A stretch of DNA of 64,000 nucleotides from Apus apus (Eukaryota > Chordata > Aves > Apodiformes > Apodidae): the NCBI RefSeq assembly GCF_020740795.1, contig NC_067296.1:8099001-8163000 (forward strand), given 5' to 3'. Below are positions 63,076 to 64,000 of the stretch, piece after piece (position 1 is the stretch's first letter; the number at the start of each line of letters is the position of its first letter). Below the pieces are notes generated by a model. That model worked only from the letters and a program-made list of their open reading frames with translations. It ran no database searches and had not been told where the DNA came from. A program made the translations under genes and the position numbers.

Positions 63076-64000
63076 AAGCTGGAGAAAAGTCTGTCTGCTT
63101 CTTTCTGCAGTGGAATTATTTTAATTCCAATTCTCTGTACTGGATGAATAGTGTCACTGGACTGAAAAATGTTATTGTTGTTATCCCTTTAAATTGAAAG
63201 TGGATTGAAGGAATAAAAGTAAATGTATGGTCTATTTTGGCAGATGTCTTCCAACAGATGGGTGTCTATGGTCTTCTTTATAAGAGCTGTCTGCTGTCTG
63301 TGATTCAGACCGTCTAAGGAATGCCATGAGCGTGGAGTAAATGGACAGCAAGTCTGGGAAAGGACTTTATTGTGGTTTAGAAGCTTTCAATTCCCAACTG
63401 CATGAACAAGTTCATTTTTTTTTCAACTAACTCTTTGCCAGGATTTCAAAACTATCATTGAAAATTGTTTGATGCCTTCTGAAAACTGTGCGCTTTCTTG
63501 CTGATAACAGCCCACTGGTTTAAGCCTTCAAACAGCAGAACGCCTTCTGCCAGCAAATCGCTAGAATTGGGGTATATTGTCTTGGTGCATCAGTTGGTGG
63601 TGGGACCCTGCCCATCGAGGCACCAAGCAAGGGTTCACGTACCCATCCTGCAGTGTCAGTTCTTGGCAGCAGTGCCCGTGGTCTCCTAATGGAGTCTGCA
63701 TGTTCTTTTGAACAGGAAACGCTTTGTAACACAGCTTGCCTGTGGGCACTTACTGCACCAATTAAAGATTCCTGAGCTGAAGAACAAAGAGGTGCCAGTG
63801 GAACTATGGTTTTAATCACTTGATTCATTTTCTTCCTTCCTCCACTGCTGATTTTGGATGCATGGGTTTTTCTTTTTCTTGCTTTGTTTTGTTTTGCATG
63901 TTTCAGGCAGCAGGACAGCTGCTCAGAAAGCCTGCTGGGGAAGCAGCAGTCTGGAAAAGGGGCTGGATCTATCTGAATTTTTAAATAGTGAATTGTTTCT

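Larger units (their letters stand above)
60671..64000. other. Noncoding stretch, no gene recognised
   Basis: No gene is recognised. Contents are an AAT microsatellite at 60852-60872, a possible ancient repeat at 61425-61525, an A-rich purine tract at 62234-62294 and a reversed SINE relic at 63015-63075. The lysine-rich and phenylalanine-rich frames at 62117-62465 come from the purine tract. Confidence 0.6.

Overview
This window is vertebrate nuclear DNA, most probably from a bird. The clearest evidence is the 3' end of a CR1 LINE at 43804-43856, which matches the conserved tail of avian and reptilian CR1 elements. A second, older CR1-like fragment lies at 60575-60670. Interspersed repeats are sparse, and what is present is old: decayed MIR/CORE-SINE-type copies and palindromic MITE-like relics. 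CpG is depleted over most of the window, and no long coding frame is credible. All family assignments come from recognising consensus phrases by eye, not from a search.

No complete protein-coding gene, tRNA, rRNA or CRISPR array is visible. The long open frames, up to 257 codons, lack recognisable domains, overlap frames on the other strand and often run through homopolymers or repeat relics. I treat them as chance. The window is best read as intergenic and/or intronic DNA with old repeats, microsatellites and A/T-rich blocks that resemble conserved noncoding elements.

Layout. 1-19 kb is unannotatable noncoding DNA with two weak exon-like segments on the plus strand (1825-1929 and 11589-11666). 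19.1-19.6 kb is a cluster of old retroposon relics. 19.6-31 kb is noncoding; it holds an exon-like segment with one open frame (22557-22638), a minus-strand CORE-SINE relic (24.1-24.3 kb), a small CpG cluster (26.83-26.87 kb), a T20 tract and a T8/G16 tract. 31-37 kb holds another SINE relic, a 22-bp tandem duplication and two more CpG clusters.

37.2-42.36 kb could be the last exon and long 3' untranslated region of a minus-strand gene: a strong splice acceptor, 17 codons to a stop, about 5 kb without a gene, then AATAAA followed by a GU-rich element. This is the most gene-like arrangement here, but it is unproven. 42.4-64 kb is noncoding and carries the CR1 copies, several SINE and MITE relics, microsatellites and two clear hairpin or tandem structures.

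No undescribed system could be demonstrated. The best leads are the possible minus-strand gene end, the open-frame exon-like segment at 22.6 kb and a 13-bp-stem hairpin at 39.89 kb.
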